Below are positions 45,192-54,649 of a stretch of DNA of 64,000 bases, piece after piece (the first letter of the stretch is position 1; every line of letters begins with the position of its first letter). A program made the translations under genes and the position numbers. The DNA is from Streptomyces radiopugnans (lineage in GTDB: Bacteria; Actinomycetota; Actinomycetes; Streptomycetales; Streptomycetaceae). The notes beneath the pieces were generated by a model. It was not told the DNA's origin. It made no database searches and saw only the letters and a program-made list of their open reading frames with translations. The DNA is taken from contig NZ_FOET01000004.1 in assembly GCF_900110735.1 (NCBI RefSeq), positions 248,001 through 312,000 of the forward strand. Reading direction: 5' to 3'.

Positions 45192-46463
45192 ATGGACCTG
45201 CTGAAGACGCTGGTGGACAAGGGGCTGCGGCGCGAGCTGCCCACGCGCGAGGAGGCGCTGGCCGTACTGGCCACCTCCGACGACGAACTCCTCGATGTGG
45301 TGGCCGCGGCCGGCAGGGTGCGGCGTCAGTGGTTCGGCCGGCGGGTGAAGCTCAACTACCTGGTCAACCTGAAGTCCGGGCTGTGCCCGGAGGACTGCTC
45401 GTACTGCTCGCAGCGGCTGGGCTCGAAGGCCGACATCCTCAAGTACACCTGGCTGAAGCCGGAGGAGGCCGCCGCGGCGGCCGGAGCGGGCGTGGCCGGG
45501 GGCGCCAAGCGCGTGTGCCTGGTGGCCAGCGGGCGCGGGCCCACCGACCGGGACGTGGACCGGGTCTCGAAGACCATCGCCGCCATCAAGGAGCAGAACG
45601 AGGGCGTGGAGGTGTGCGCCTGCCTGGGCCTGCTCTCCGGCGGCCAGGCCGAACGGCTGCGCGAGGCGGGCGCGGACGCCTACAACCACAACCTCAACAC
45701 CTCCGAGGCCACCTACGGGGAGATCACCACCACCCACACCTACGCCGACCGCGTGGAGACGGTCCACCAGGCGCAGGCGGCCGGACTGTCGGCCTGCTCG
45801 GGGCTGATCGCGGGCATGGGCGAGTCGGACGCGGACCTGGTGGACGTGGTCTTCTCGCTGCGCGAACTGGACCCGGACTCGGTGCCGGTGAACTTCCTCA
45901 TCCCCTTCGAGGGGACCCCGCTGGCCAAGGAGTGGAACCTCACGCCGCAGCGCTGCCTGCGCATCCTGGCGATGGTCCGCTTCGTCTGCCCCGATGTGGA
46001 GGTCCGGCTGGCCGGCGGGCGCGAGGTGCACCTGCGGTCCATGCAGCCGCTGGCCCTGCACCTTGCCAACTCCATCTTCCTGGGCGACTACCTCACCAGC
46101 GAGGGCCAGGCGGGCAAGGCCGACCTGGAGATGATCGCCGACGCCGGTTTCGAGGTGGAGGGCGCCGGGGAGCGGACCCTGCCGGAGCACCGGGCGGACG
46201 TGCTCGCCGCGTCCGGCGGAGGCTGCGGCGGACACGGCGGCGCGGAAGCCGGCGGGGGCTGCGGGCCGTGCGGCGGCGGTGACGCGGACGGCACGGACAC
46301 GGCGGGCGCAGGGAACGCAGCGTGCGCGGCGGGCACAGCGGGCGAGCCCGCCTCGGATGCGGCCGGGGAGGCGGAGGCCGCCGGGGCGCCCGGACGGGCC
46401 CGCACCGATCTGGTGGCGGTGCGGCGGCGGGGCGCGGGCACGGAGCTGCCGCCCAATGCCTGA
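45192..46463 (+). CDS. bioB: Biotin synthase with Cys/Gly-rich C-terminal tail
   Basis: A 423-residue radical SAM enzyme that inserts sulfur into dethiobiotin. The [4Fe-4S] motif is C65-x3-C69-x2-C72 ([10 protein letters not shown]). Candidate [2Fe-2S] ligands are C109, C142, C202 and R272. The core ends near residue 340. The remaining 83 residues form an extension with [19 protein letters not shown] and NAACAA (Cys 345, 357, 360, 378) and end in [16 protein letters not shown]. coli BioB (346 residues) lacks it. The stop overlaps the bioA start by 8 bases. Confidence 0.95.
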   Translation: MDLLKTLVDKGLRRELPTREEALAVLATSDDELLDVVAAAGRVRRQWFGRRVKLNYLVNLKSGLCPEDCSYCSQRLGSKADILKYTWLKPEEAAAAAGAGVAGGAKRVCLVASGRGPTDRDVDRVSKTIAAIKEQNEGVEVCACLGLLSGGQAERLREAGADAYNHNLNTSEATYGEITTTHTYADRVETVHQAQAAGLSACSGLIAGMGESDADLVDVVFSLRELDPDSVPVNFLIPFEGTPLAKEWNLTPQRCLRILAMVRFVCPDVEVRLAGGREVHLRSMQPLALHLANSIFLGDYLTSEGQAGKADLEMIADAGFEVEGAGERTLPEHRADVLAASGGGCGGHGGAEAGGGCGPCGGGDADGTDTAGAGNAACAAGTAGEPASDAAGEAEAAGAPGRARTDLVAVRRRGAGTELPPNA

Positions 46464-47823
46464 CGCCGACGTCCCGCTCCCCCTCTCCCCCGACCCCTCC
46501 CACGCCCCTTTCCTCCCCCCTCCCCCGGGCCTCTCGCCCGAGGAGTTGACCGAGCTCGACCGCCGCCACGTCTGGCACCCCTACGGCCCGATGCCCGGCC
46601 GCTCCGAGCCGCTGGTCGTCTCCTCCGCCTCCGGGGTCCGGCTGCGGCTGGCACGCCCGGCCTGGGGCAGCGTGGAACTGGTCGACGGGATGTCGTCGTG
46701 GTGGTCGGCGATCCACGGCTACAACCACCCGGTGCTCAACGACGCGGCGCGCGCCCAGCTGGAGCGGATGAGCCACGTGATGTTCGGCGGGCTCACGCAC
46801 GAGCCCGCCGTACGCCTGGCCAGACGGCTGGTGGACATCACCCCGGAGGGGCTGGAGCACGTCTTCCTCGCCGACTCCGGTTCGGTGTCGGTCGAGGTCG
46901 CCGTCAAGATGTGCCTGCAGTACTGGCGTTCGCTGGGACGGCCGGGCAAGCGGCGGCTGCTGACCTGGCGCGGCGGCTACCACGGGGACACCTGGCAGCC
47001 GATGTCGGTGTGCGACCCCGAGGGCGGCATGCACCACCTGTGGTCCGGGACGCTGCCCGAGCAGGTCTTCGCGGACGCTCCGCCGGACGGCTTCGGCTCC
47101 GGCCCCGACCCGGCCTACGAGGCGCATCTGAGGGAGCTGGTCGCCTCCCGCGCCGAGGAGCTGGCCGCGGTGATCGTGGAGCCCGTGGTGCAGGGCGCGG
47201 GCGGGATGCGCTTCCACTCCCCCGCCTATCTGCGGGTGCTGCGCGAGGCGTGCGACGAGCACGGCGTGCTGCTGGTGTTCGACGAGATCGCCACCGGCTT
47301 CGGCCGCACCGGCTCCCTGTTCGCGGCCGGCCACGCGGGAGTGGTCCCCGATGTGATGTGCGTGGGCAAGGCGCTGACAGGCGGTTACCTGACGATGGCC
47401 GCGACCCTGTGCACGACGCGGGTGGCGGAGGGCATCTCGCGCGGCGAGGTGCCGGTGCTGGCCCACGGACCCACCTTCATGGGCAATCCCCTGGCGGCGG
47501 CGGTGGCGGGGGCCTCCCTGGACCTGCTGCTCGCCCAGGACTGGGCGGGCGAGGTGAAGCGGATCGAGGCCGGGCTGCGCGACGGGCTCGCCGGGGCCGC
47601 CGCGCTGCCGGGGGTGCGGGACGTGCGCGTGCTGGGAGCGATCGGGGTGGTCCAGCTCGACCACGAGGTGGACATGGCGGCGGCCACCGAGGCCGCGGTG
47701 CGCGCGGGCGTGTGGCTGCGGCCGTTCCGCGACCTGGTGTACACCATGCCTCCCTACGTCACCGGTGACGAGGACGTGGCGCGGATCGCGGAGGCGGTGT
47801 GCGCGGCGGCGCGCGCCGGCTGA
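46456..47823 (+). CDS. bioA: Adenosylmethionine-8-amino-7-oxononanoate aminotransferase
   Basis: A 455-residue class III PLP aminotransferase that converts 8-amino-7-oxononanoate to 7,8-diaminopelargonate with SAM as amino donor. [40 protein letters not shown] and [15 protein letters not shown] with PLP-Lys in [10 protein letters not shown] are characteristic of BioA. Its ATG overlaps the bioB end by 8 bases, so translation is coupled. The N-terminus has a 25-residue Pro-rich extension. Confidence 0.94.
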   Translation: MPDADVPLPLSPDPSHAPFLPPPPGLSPEELTELDRRHVWHPYGPMPGRSEPLVVSSASGVRLRLARPAWGSVELVDGMSSWWSAIHGYNHPVLNDAARAQLERMSHVMFGGLTHEPAVRLARRLVDITPEGLEHVFLADSGSVSVEVAVKMCLQYWRSLGRPGKRRLLTWRGGYHGDTWQPMSVCDPEGGMHHLWSGTLPEQVFADAPPDGFGSGPDPAYEAHLRELVASRAEELAAVIVEPVVQGAGGMRFHSPAYLRVLREACDEHGVLLVFDEIATGFGRTGSLFAAGHAGVVPDVMCVGKALTGGYLTMAATLCTTRVAEGISRGEVPVLAHGPTFMGNPLAAAVAGASLDLLLAQDWAGEVKRIEAGLRDGLAGAAALPGVRDVRVLGAIGVVQLDHEVDMAAATEAAVRAGVWLRPFRDLVYTMPPYVTGDEDVARIAEAVCAAARAG

Positions 47824-47840
47824 GAAGACGGGGCGGAAAG

Positions 47841-47866
47841 CGGGCACGGGGACGTCCCCGTGCCCG
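47841..47866 (+). terminator. Palindromic hairpin inside the bio operon
   Basis: A 26-base perfect palindrome, CGGGCACGGGGAC followed by its complement, sits 17 bases after the bioA stop and 23 bases before the bioD start. It may reduce read-through or protect the upstream mRNA end. Confidence 0.55.
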
Positions 47867-47889
47867 AAAGAGCGAGGAGAGGCGCGAAG

Positions 47890-48624
47890 ATGTCGGTGCT
47901 GGTCGTCACCGGGACGGGCACGGAGGTGGGCAAGACCGTGACCACGGCGGCGCTGGCCGCCGCGGCGGTGGCGGCGGGCCGCTCGGTGGCCGTGCTCAAA
48001 CCCGCGCAGACCGGGGTGGCCGAGGGCGAGCCGGGGGACGCGGCAGAGGTGCGGCGGCTGGCGGGCGCGGACGTGACCGCCGTGGAACTCGCCCGCTACC
48101 CCGAGCCGCTGGCCCCCGAGACGGCGGCGCGCCGTGCCGGTCTGCCCCGGGTGCGTCCCGAGGCGGTGGCGGAGACGGCGCGGGCGCTGGAGGAGGAGCA
48201 CGACCTGGTGCTGGTCGAGGGCGCGGGCGGGCTGCTGGTGCGCTTCGACGACCGGGGATCGACCCTCGCCGACGCCGCGCGGCTGCTGGGCGCCCCGGTG
48301 CTGGTGGTCGCCGCGGCCGGGCTGGGCACCCTGAACGCGACGGCGCTGACGGCCGAGGCGCTGCGCTCCCGGGGCCTGGAGTGCGCCGGTGTGGTGGTCG
48401 GCAGCTGGCCGCGCGAGCCGGATCTCGCGGCCCGCTGCAATCTGGCGGACCTCCCGGTGGCGGCGGGCGCCCCGCTGGCGGGGCTGCTGCCGCAGGGGGC
48501 GGGCTCGCTTGAGCCCCCGGTCTTCCGCGGGCGGGCGGCGGGCTGGCTCTCCCCGCGGCTCGGCGGCTCCTGGGAGGGTGAGGTACGGCCGGCGGGGAGA
48601 GAATGGGAGGGCGCACCCAGGTGA
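47890..48624 (+). CDS. bioD: Dethiobiotin synthetase
   Basis: A 244-residue ATP-dependent enzyme closing the ureido ring of dethiobiotin. The P-loop is [12 protein letters not shown] (8-19), LKPAQTG contains the catalytic Lys, and [11 protein letters not shown] is the third conserved motif. The ATG at 47890 lies after GAGGAGAGG. It is the last gene of the bioB-bioA-bioD operon, separated from bioA by a hairpin. The tail after residue 225 is poorly conserved. Confidence 0.94.
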   Translation: MSVLVVTGTGTEVGKTVTTAALAAAAVAAGRSVAVLKPAQTGVAEGEPGDAAEVRRLAGADVTAVELARYPEPLAPETAARRAGLPRVRPEAVAETARALEEEHDLVLVEGAGGLLVRFDDRGSTLADAARLLGAPVLVVAAAGLGTLNATALTAEALRSRGLECAGVVVGSWPREPDLAARCNLADLPVAAGAPLAGLLPQGAGSLEPPVFRGRAAGWLSPRLGGSWEGEVRPAGREWEGAPR

Positions 48625-48646
48625 CCGCCCTTTCCGGAGGATTCCC

Positions 48647-49309
48647 ATGGCTGCCCGCCGCAGGTCCGCGCCCGAGGCCGTGCACCACCCCGTCTTCGCG
48701 CGCTACTACGCCCGCTTCGCCCCGGCGGTGGACGAGCGGGCCGGGATCGGCGCGCACCGCACCGAGTTGCTGGCCCCGCTGTCCGGCCGGGTGGTCGAGG
48801 TCGGGGCGGGCAGCGGCCTGAACTTCGGCCGCTACCCGGACGCCGTGCGCGAAGTGGTGGCGGTGGAGCCGGAGCCCCTGCTGCGGCGGGCCGCGCGGGA
48901 CGCCGCGGCGCGCGCCGCGGTCCCCGTTTCCGTGGTCCCCGGCGTCGCGGAGGAGCTCCCGCTGGACAGCGGGGCGTTCGACGCGGCCGTGGTGTCGCTG
49001 GTGCTGTGCTCGGTACGGGACCCCGACCGCGCCCTGGCCGAGATCCGGCGGGTGCTGCGGCCGGGCGGCCGCCTGTGCTTCTACGAGCACGTCCGGGCCG
49101 GCGGCACCGCCATGGCGCTCACCCAGCGGACGCTGGACCGCACCGTGTGGCCGCACCTGTTCGGCGGCTGCCACACCGCGCGGGACACCGTGGCCGCGAT
49201 CGGGGCGGCCGGCTTCACCGAGGTGTCACTGCGGCGGCTGCGGGTTCCGGAGGGAGGCGTGCCGACGCCGGTCTCGGCACACGTCCTGGGCAGTGCCCGG
49301 CGGCCCTGA
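48647..49309 (+). CDS. Class I SAM-dependent methyltransferase
   Basis: A 220-residue methyltransferase. Motif I is VVEVGAGSGLNFGRY (about 49-63), acidic motif II is VVAVEPEP, and VVSLVLCSVRDP and VLRPGGRLCFYEHVR are motifs IV-V. The group resembles the small METTL7-like methyltransferases of unknown small-molecule substrate. CGGAGG lies six bases before the ATG. It starts 22 bases after bioD and may be in its transcript, though there is no known role in biotin synthesis; it does not resemble BioC closely enough to assign. Confidence 0.88.
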   Translation: MAARRRSAPEAVHHPVFARYYARFAPAVDERAGIGAHRTELLAPLSGRVVEVGAGSGLNFGRYPDAVREVVAVEPEPLLRRAARDAAARAAVPVSVVPGVAEELPLDSGAFDAAVVSLVLCSVRDPDRALAEIRRVLRPGGRLCFYEHVRAGGTAMALTQRTLDRTVWPHLFGGCHTARDTVAAIGAAGFTEVSLRRLRVPEGGVPTPVSAHVLGSARRP

Positions 49310-49460
49310 CACCGCCGGGCGGGCGCGGGCGGGCGGGCGGCGGCCGGGGGTGTCGTGGCGTTTCCCGCCGCCGCCTCGTGGATGGATGGCCCCGCACCGG
49401 GTACGGCCCTATCAGTCCCGGCTCCCGCGAGGGAGCCGTCCGTCCGAGCCGGGAGGTGCG

Positions 49461-50240
49461 GTGTCCACTGACGCGGAGAAGACCGGCGAGGCGCCGGAGG
49501 CCGGGCGGCCCGCCGCCCGGGCCCGCGCGCTGACCAAGACGTACGGCAGCGGTGAGACGGCCGTGGTGGCGCTCGACTCGGTGGACGTCGACATCGCCGA
49601 GAGCCGGTTCACCGCGGTGATGGGCCCGTCCGGCTCGGGGAAGTCGACGCTGATGTACTGCCTGGCCGGGCTGGACACCGTCACCGAGGGGAGGGTGTGG
49701 ATCGGCGGCACCGAGATCACCGGGCTGGGGGACGCGGAGCTGACACGGCTGCGGCGGGACGAGATCGGCTTCGTGTTCCAGTCCTTCAACCTGCTGCCCA
49801 CCCTGACGGCCCTGGAGAACATCACGCTGCCCATGGACATCGGGGGCCGCAGGCCGGATCGGCGATGGCTGGACACGGTGATCGACACGCTCCGGCTGCG
49901 GGACCGCCTCGACCACCGGCCCACCCAGCTCTCCGGCGGCCAGCAGCAGCGGGTGGCCTGCGCCCGCGCGCTGGCCTCCCGCCCGAGGCTGGTCTTCGCC
50001 GACGAGCCGACCGGCAACCTCGACTCGCGTTCCGGGCTGGAACTGCTGGACTTCCTGCGCCGGGCGGTGGACGACCTGGGGCAGACGGTGGTGATGGTGA
50101 CCCACGACCCGGGCGCCGCGGCCCACGCCGACCAGGTGCTCTTCCTGGCCGACGGGCGGATCGTCGACGAGATGCCGAGCCCCACCGCCGAGGCGGTCCT
50201 GGAGCGGATGAAGCGGTTCGACCCCGTGCGGCAGTACTGA
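49461..50240 (+). CDS. ABC transporter ATP-binding protein (MacB/LolD type), orphan
   Basis: A 259-residue ATPase of the MacB/LolD/FtsE-like group. Walker A GPSGSGKST (about 55-63), Q-loop FVFQSFNLLPTLTALENI, signature LSGGQQQRVACARAL and Walker B LVFADEPTGNLD are all present, with TVVMVTHDPGAAAHAD as H-loop. In this group the next gene is normally an FtsX-like permease, but here an oxidoreductase follows. The partner must be elsewhere or lost. GTG start with GGGAGG upstream. Confidence 0.9.
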   Translation: MSTDAEKTGEAPEAGRPAARARALTKTYGSGETAVVALDSVDVDIAESRFTAVMGPSGSGKSTLMYCLAGLDTVTEGRVWIGGTEITGLGDAELTRLRRDEIGFVFQSFNLLPTLTALENITLPMDIGGRRPDRRWLDTVIDTLRLRDRLDHRPTQLSGGQQQRVACARALASRPRLVFADEPTGNLDSRSGLELLDFLRRAVDDLGQTVVMVTHDPGAAAHADQVLFLADGRIVDEMPSPTAEAVLERMKRFDPVRQY

Positions 50241-50387
50241 CCCGCCCTTCCCCGCCGTCTCCGGTGAGCCGCCGGGACACCGCGGGGACACGTCGGGACG
50301 CTGTCGTCCACCCCCGAACGCGTACCCGGCCGCGCCCGCCCGGGGGCACGAGCCCGTCCCGGATCCCGGAACCGTGAGGAGAGCCGT

Positions 50388-51278
50388 GTGACACGACCGT
50401 TCCGCTTCGGCGTCAACCTGGTCGCCCTCGACTCCCGCGACGCCTGGCGCGCCAAGTGCCGCCGCGCCGAGGAGCTGGGGTACGACGTGCTGCTCGTACC
50501 CGACCACCTCGGCGCTCCCGCCCCGTTCCCGGCGCTGGTCGCCGCGGCCGAGGCGACCCGGAGGCCCCGCGTGGGCACCTTCGTGCTCAACGCGGGCTTC
50601 TGGAACCCCGCCCTGCTGGCCCGCGAGGTCGCCACCTGCGACCGGCTGACGGGCGGACGGCTGGAACTCGGGCTGGGCACCGGGTACGTGCGCTCCGAGC
50701 ACGAACGGGCCGGGCTGCCGTGGGGATCGCCGGGCGAACGGGTGGACCACCTGGAGCACACCGTCGCCGAGCTGGACCGCCTGCTGTCCGACCCCGAGCA
50801 CGTCCCATCGCCCCGGCAGCGGCCCCGTCCGCCGCTGCTGATCGGCGGCAACGGCGACCGGGTGCTGCGCCTGGCCGCCCGCCGCGCCGACATCGCCGCC
50901 TTCACCGGAGCCCGGCAGGCCCCCGGCGCCCCCGAAGGCGTCATCCACCTGATCAGTCCGGACGAGCTGGAGGAGCGGACGGCCGCCTACCGCCGCTTCG
51001 CCGCCGGCCGGGACGAGCCCGCCGAGCTGAACTACCTCGTACAGCGGGTGGTCGTCACCGACGACCGGCGCGCGGTGGCCCGCGAGCTGGTCCCGTACGC
51101 CCTGGGCGCGACGGAGGAGGAGCTCCTGGAGCACCCGGCCCTGCTCACCGGCAGCGTGGGGCAGATCGCCGAGCAGGTGCGCGCTCACCGCGACCGGTAC
51201 GGCTTCAGCTACATCTGCGTGCTCGACCCGTTCATGGAGACCTTCGGACCGGTGATCGAGGAGTTGCGGGGCAGCTGA
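50388..51278 (+). CDS. LLM-class F420-dependent oxidoreductase
   Basis: A 296-residue TIM-barrel protein of the luciferase-like monooxygenase family, probably F420-dependent. FRFGVNLVALDSRDAW, YDVLLVPDHLGAP, ATCDRLTGGRLELGLGTGYV and PPLLIGGNGDRVLRLAAR are the typical strands and loops. It resembles the TIGR03621 subgroup. The substrate is unknown. GTG start with GAGGAGAG upstream. Confidence 0.9.
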   Translation: MTRPFRFGVNLVALDSRDAWRAKCRRAEELGYDVLLVPDHLGAPAPFPALVAAAEATRRPRVGTFVLNAGFWNPALLAREVATCDRLTGGRLELGLGTGYVRSEHERAGLPWGSPGERVDHLEHTVAELDRLLSDPEHVPSPRQRPRPPLLIGGNGDRVLRLAARRADIAAFTGARQAPGAPEGVIHLISPDELEERTAAYRRFAAGRDEPAELNYLVQRVVVTDDRRAVARELVPYALGATEEELLEHPALLTGSVGQIAEQVRAHRDRYGFSYICVLDPFMETFGPVIEELRGS

Positions 51279-51345
51279 CGCTCCCCTGGTGACCACATGC
51301 CGAAACACCGCACGTCCGCTGCCCGGCCGGTGCTGGGATACCGCC

Positions 51346-51828
51346 ATGGACGATCTTGTGAACGGCTCCGGTCTCCGGATTCGGGCGGCCCTCGCCGCGG
51401 ACATCGACGCCGTGCTGGCCTTCTGGGCGGAGGCCGCGGAGGGCATGAGCATCAGCGACGACCGCGCGGGCGTGGCGCGGTTGATCGAACGGGACCCGCA
51501 GGCGCTGCTGCTGGCGGTGCCCGGCGGAAACCCGGCGGATCCGGCGGACCGGGAAGCCCCGGCGGCCGGGCCGGTGATCGGCTCGGTGATAGCGGGCTTC
51601 GACGGCTGGCGCTGCCATCTGTACCGGCTCGCGGTCCATCCGGCGCACCGCCGCCGCGGTGTGGCCTCGGCCCTGCTGGCGGCGGCCGAGGCGCGGTTCG
51701 CCGCGCTGGGCGGGCGGCGGGGCGACGCCATGGTGCTCGACCGCAACGCCTCCGCCCACCATGCCTGGCGTGCCGCGGGGTACGCGCCGCAGCCGCAGTG
51801 GAGCCGCTGGGTGAAACCGCTGGACTGA
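51346..51828 (+). CDS. GNAT family N-acetyltransferase
   Basis: A 160-residue acetyltransferase. The acetyl-CoA site is LYRLAVHPAHRRRGVASALL (about 92-111, with the Q/RxxGxG/A pattern as RRRGVA). DIDAVLAFWAEAAEG at the N-terminus and AHHAWRAAGYAPQPQWSRWV at the C-terminus fit the fold. The substrate is unknown. ATG at 51346; an alternative ATG at 51289 would add 19 residues but lies within sequence resembling a promoter. Confidence 0.85.
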   Translation: MDDLVNGSGLRIRAALAADIDAVLAFWAEAAEGMSISDDRAGVARLIERDPQALLLAVPGGNPADPADREAPAAGPVIGSVIAGFDGWRCHLYRLAVHPAHRRRGVASALLAAAEARFAALGGRRGDAMVLDRNASAHHAWRAAGYAPQPQWSRWVKPLD

Positions 51829-51967
51829 CGGGTGCGTCCCGGCGGGCCGACGGCTCCGGGGAGCGTACGGCCGCTCGCATACGATGGACAGCCCATCGCG
51901 CGTTCGCGCCGTGTGCCGCGGTTCCCGCGTCCACGGCGCGCGTGCCCGACAGACATCCCAGAGAAAG

Positions 51968-52102
51968 GTGTGTGAGCGTCCGCCCATGGGCGAGCCTCCC
52001 AGTAGTCCCGGCAGCAGAACCGGCAGCCGAACCGGCCGTGACCCCGGCCGTCGAGCGGCTCTCTCCGTCCCGCCGGACCAGAGGACGGAGGTGACCCGGT
52101 GA
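51968..52102 (+). CDS. Possible Pro-rich leader peptide before the CNNM genes
   Basis: A 44-codon frame starting with GTG after GAGAAAG. The product is rich in Pro, Arg and Ser (ERPPMGEPPSSPGSRTGSRT, ending RTEVTR). Its stop TGA overlaps the GTG start of the CNNM gene (GTGA at 52099-52102). It fills most of the 270-base gap. It may be a regulatory leader or a chance frame; codon use is not decisive. Confidence 0.35.
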   Translation: MCERPPMGEPPSSPGSRTGSRTGRDPGRRAALSVPPDQRTEVTR

Positions 52103-53565
52103 CCGAAGTGCTCCTCCTGCTCCTGGCACTGCTGCTGACCCTCGCCTGTGCCGTGTTCGTCGCGGCGGAGTTCTCGCTGACCACCGTCGAGCGCGGCGAT
52201 CTGGAACGGGCCGTCGAGCGCGGCGAGCCGGGCGCCGACAGCGCGCTGAAGGCGGTGCGCTCCCTGACCTTCCAGCTCTCCGGCGCCCAGCTCGGCATCA
52301 CCGTGACCGGCCTGATCATCGGCATGCTCTCCGAGCCCTCGACCGCACGGCTGCTGTCCGGCCCGCTGCGGGCGGCCGGACTGCCCGCCTCGGCGGCGTC
52401 CTCGGTGGCGCTGGTGACCGGCACGGCGCTGTCCACGGTGGTGCTGATGGTCGTCGGCGAGCTGGTGCCGAAGAACTGGGCGATCTCCCGGCCGCTGCCG
52501 GTCGCCCGCCGGGTCGGCGGCCTGCAGCGCGGCTTCAGCGCCGCCTTCCGGCCGCTGATCACCCATCTGAACAACACCGCCAACCGGGTCCTCCACCGGC
52601 TCGGCCTGGAGCCCACCGAGGAACTGGCCTCGGCACGCTCCCCGCAGGAGCTGGTCGCGCTCGCGCGCCACTCGGCGAAGGAGGGCGCCCTGGAGGCGGA
52701 CACCGCGGAACTGTTCGTCCGCACCATCCGGCTCTCCGAGCTGACCGCGCAGAGCGTGATGACACCGCGCGTCCAGGTCACCGCGCTGGAGGAGAACACC
52801 ACCGCGGAGGACATCGCCAACGCCGCCCGGGCGACGGGCCTGTCCCGCTTCCCGGTCTACCGCGGCAACCTCGACACCGTGGTCGGTGTCGCCCACGTCA
52901 AGGACGTGATCGCCGTCCCCGCCGGGCGCCGCGCCGGCCACCCGGTCACCAGGCTGCTGCGCGAGCCGGTGCTCGTGCCGGAGTCCCTCACCGTGGACCG
53001 GCTGCTGGACCGGCTGTCGGGGAAGAACAGCATGGCGGTGGTGATCGACGAGTACGGCGGCACCGCCGGGGTCGTCACCCTGGAGGACATCATCGAGGAG
53101 GTCGTGGGCGAGGTCCGCGACGAGCACGACCCGCTCGAAACTCCCGATCTGGTCCCGGCGGGCGCGGACGAGGAGGGCCGCACCGTCTACGACGCGGACG
53201 GCGCGGCCCGCACCGACCGGCTGGAGGAGATCGGCCTGCGCGCCCCGGACGGCCCGTACGAGACCCTGGCCGGGCTGATCGCCACCGAGCTGGGCCGCAT
53301 TCCGGCCGTGGGCGACGTCCTGGAGGTCGCCGGATGGCGGCTGGAGGTCGTGGACGCGACCGGACGGCGGGCCGCCGGGGTGCGGCTGACCGCTCCGCCC
53401 GACCCCGGCGGCGGGGAGGACCACGACGGCGAACGCGGTGCCCACCGCGGCGCCGCCGGTGACCGCGGCCGGGACGGCCTGGCCGAGCCGGCCGACTGGG
53501 AACGGGACCCCCGCGACCGGGTCCACGACCGCGGTGGTGTCCAGAACCAGGAGGCGAGCCGATGA
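52099..53565 (+). CDS. CNNM/CBS/CorC-domain membrane protein (HlyC/CorC family)
   Basis: A 488-residue protein of the family linked to Mg2+/Co2+ transport. The CNNM (DUF21) membrane domain covers about 1-190 (AEFSLTTVERGDLERAVERG, FQLSGAQLGITVTGLIIGML, VVGELVPKNWAISRP), followed by a CBS pair (about 215-340, MTPRVQVTALEEN, SRFPVYRGNLDTVVGVAHVK, VIDEYGGTAGVVTLEDIIEE) and a CorC C-terminal domain (about 360-435). The tail is charged and disordered. GTG start. It is coupled to the next gene by a 4-base overlap. Confidence 0.92.
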   Translation: MTEVLLLLLALLLTLACAVFVAAEFSLTTVERGDLERAVERGEPGADSALKAVRSLTFQLSGAQLGITVTGLIIGMLSEPSTARLLSGPLRAAGLPASAASSVALVTGTALSTVVLMVVGELVPKNWAISRPLPVARRVGGLQRGFSAAFRPLITHLNNTANRVLHRLGLEPTEELASARSPQELVALARHSAKEGALEADTAELFVRTIRLSELTAQSVMTPRVQVTALEENTTAEDIANAARATGLSRFPVYRGNLDTVVGVAHVKDVIAVPAGRRAGHPVTRLLREPVLVPESLTVDRLLDRLSGKNSMAVVIDEYGGTAGVVTLEDIIEEVVGEVRDEHDPLETPDLVPAGADEEGRTVYDADGAARTDRLEEIGLRAPDGPYETLAGLIATELGRIPAVGDVLEVAGWRLEVVDATGRRAAGVRLTAPPDPGGGEDHDGERGAHRGAAGDRGRDGLAEPADWERDPRDRVHDRGGVQNQEASR

Positions 53566-54569
53566 CCGCCGTCCAACTGCTGATCGGCCTGCTGACGCTG
53601 GTCGCCAACGCCTTCTTCGTGGGCGCGGAGTTCGCCATGATCTCGGTGCGCCGCAGCCAGATCGAACCGCTCGCCGAGCGCGGCGAGAAGCGGGCGCGCA
53701 GCGTGGTGTGGGGGCTGGAGCACGTCTCGGCGCTGATGGCCTCCGCCCAGCTGGGCATCACCCTGTGCACACTGGTGCTGGGCGTGGTCGCCGAGCCCGC
53801 GATCGCCCACCTGCTGGAGCCGGTGTTCCACCTCGTGGGCGTGCCGGAGGGCCTGATCCATCCGATCGCCTTCGTGATCGCGCTGGCGGTGGCGACGTAT
53901 CTGCACATGCTGTTCGGCGAGATGGTGCCGAAGAACATCGCGCTGGCGGCGCCCGAGCGCGCCGCGCTGCTGCTGGGACCGCCGCTGGTCGGCCTCACCC
54001 GGGCCCTGCGGCCGGTGATCTTCGGCGTCAACGCCCTGGCCAACGGTCTGCTGAAGCTGCTGCGGGTGGAGCCCAAGGACGAGGTCTCGGCGACCTACTC
54101 CGACGACGAGCTGGCCCGTCTGGTGGCCGACTCCAGCGAGGCCGGGCTGCTGGACGAGCGCGCGACGGAGCGGCTGCGCGACGCGCTGGAACTGGGCCGC
54201 CGCCCGGTCGTGGACGTCGTACGGCCCACCGACCGCGTCGTCTTCGCCCCGTTCGGCGTCACTCCCGAGGGGCTGGAGCAGCTCTCCGCGCGCAGCGGCT
54301 TCTCCCGCTTCCCCGTGGTGGACGGCCAGGGCAGGGCGCTGGGCTATCTGCACGTCAAGGACGCTCTCGACGCCGCGCACCGCGAAGCGCCGTTCCCAGT
54401 CGGGGCGCTGCGGCCGATCGCCCGGGTGCGGGCCACGACGCCGCTGGACGACGTGCTGGGCGCGATGCGCAGCAGCGGCACCCACCTCGCGGCGGTGATC
54501 GGCGCGGACGGGCGCGCGGTCGGGCTGGTCACCATGGAGGACGTGCTGCGCGAACTGGTGGGCCGCTGA
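53562..54569 (+). CDS. Second CNNM/CBS-domain membrane protein
   Basis: A 335-residue paralogue of the preceding protein: CNNM domain (about 1-180, VGAEFAMISVRRSQIEPLAE, ASAQLGITLCTLVLGVVAEP, LFGEMVPKNIALAAPE) and a CBS pair (about 200-330). It lacks the CorC domain and so is shorter. Its ATG overlaps the upstream stop by four bases (ATGA). Such tandem pairs are common in Actinobacteria and probably form a hetero-oligomer in the membrane. Confidence 0.92.
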   Translation: MTAVQLLIGLLTLVANAFFVGAEFAMISVRRSQIEPLAERGEKRARSVVWGLEHVSALMASAQLGITLCTLVLGVVAEPAIAHLLEPVFHLVGVPEGLIHPIAFVIALAVATYLHMLFGEMVPKNIALAAPERAALLLGPPLVGLTRALRPVIFGVNALANGLLKLLRVEPKDEVSATYSDDELARLVADSSEAGLLDERATERLRDALELGRRPVVDVVRPTDRVVFAPFGVTPEGLEQLSARSGFSRFPVVDGQGRALGYLHVKDALDAAHREAPFPVGALRPIARVRATTPLDDVLGAMRSSGTHLAAVIGADGRAVGLVTMEDVLRELVGR

Positions 54570-54649
54570 CGGCGGGCGGGGCGGCACCGCGAGCAGGTGC
54601 GTACCGCGAGAAGGCACGTACCGAGCGGTCGGTTACCATGTCCTGCGTC

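Noticed and set aside
46093..48648. 851-residue open frame on the minus strand
   Set aside because: Antisense shadow of bioB, bioA and bioD.
48647..49309. Methyltransferase as BioC of the biotin cluster
   Set aside because: Its sequence is closer to small METTL7-like enzymes and Streptomyces biotin clusters need not contain BioC; proximity alone is not enough.
51829..52098. Mg2+ (M-box) riboswitch before the CNNM genes
   Set aside because: I could not find the conserved M-box blocks; the gap only shows a possible leader frame.
49215..52820. 1201-residue open frame on the minus strand
   Set aside because: It is antisense to the ABC ATPase, oxidoreductase, GNAT and CNNM genes, which have clear motifs; the frame has none.
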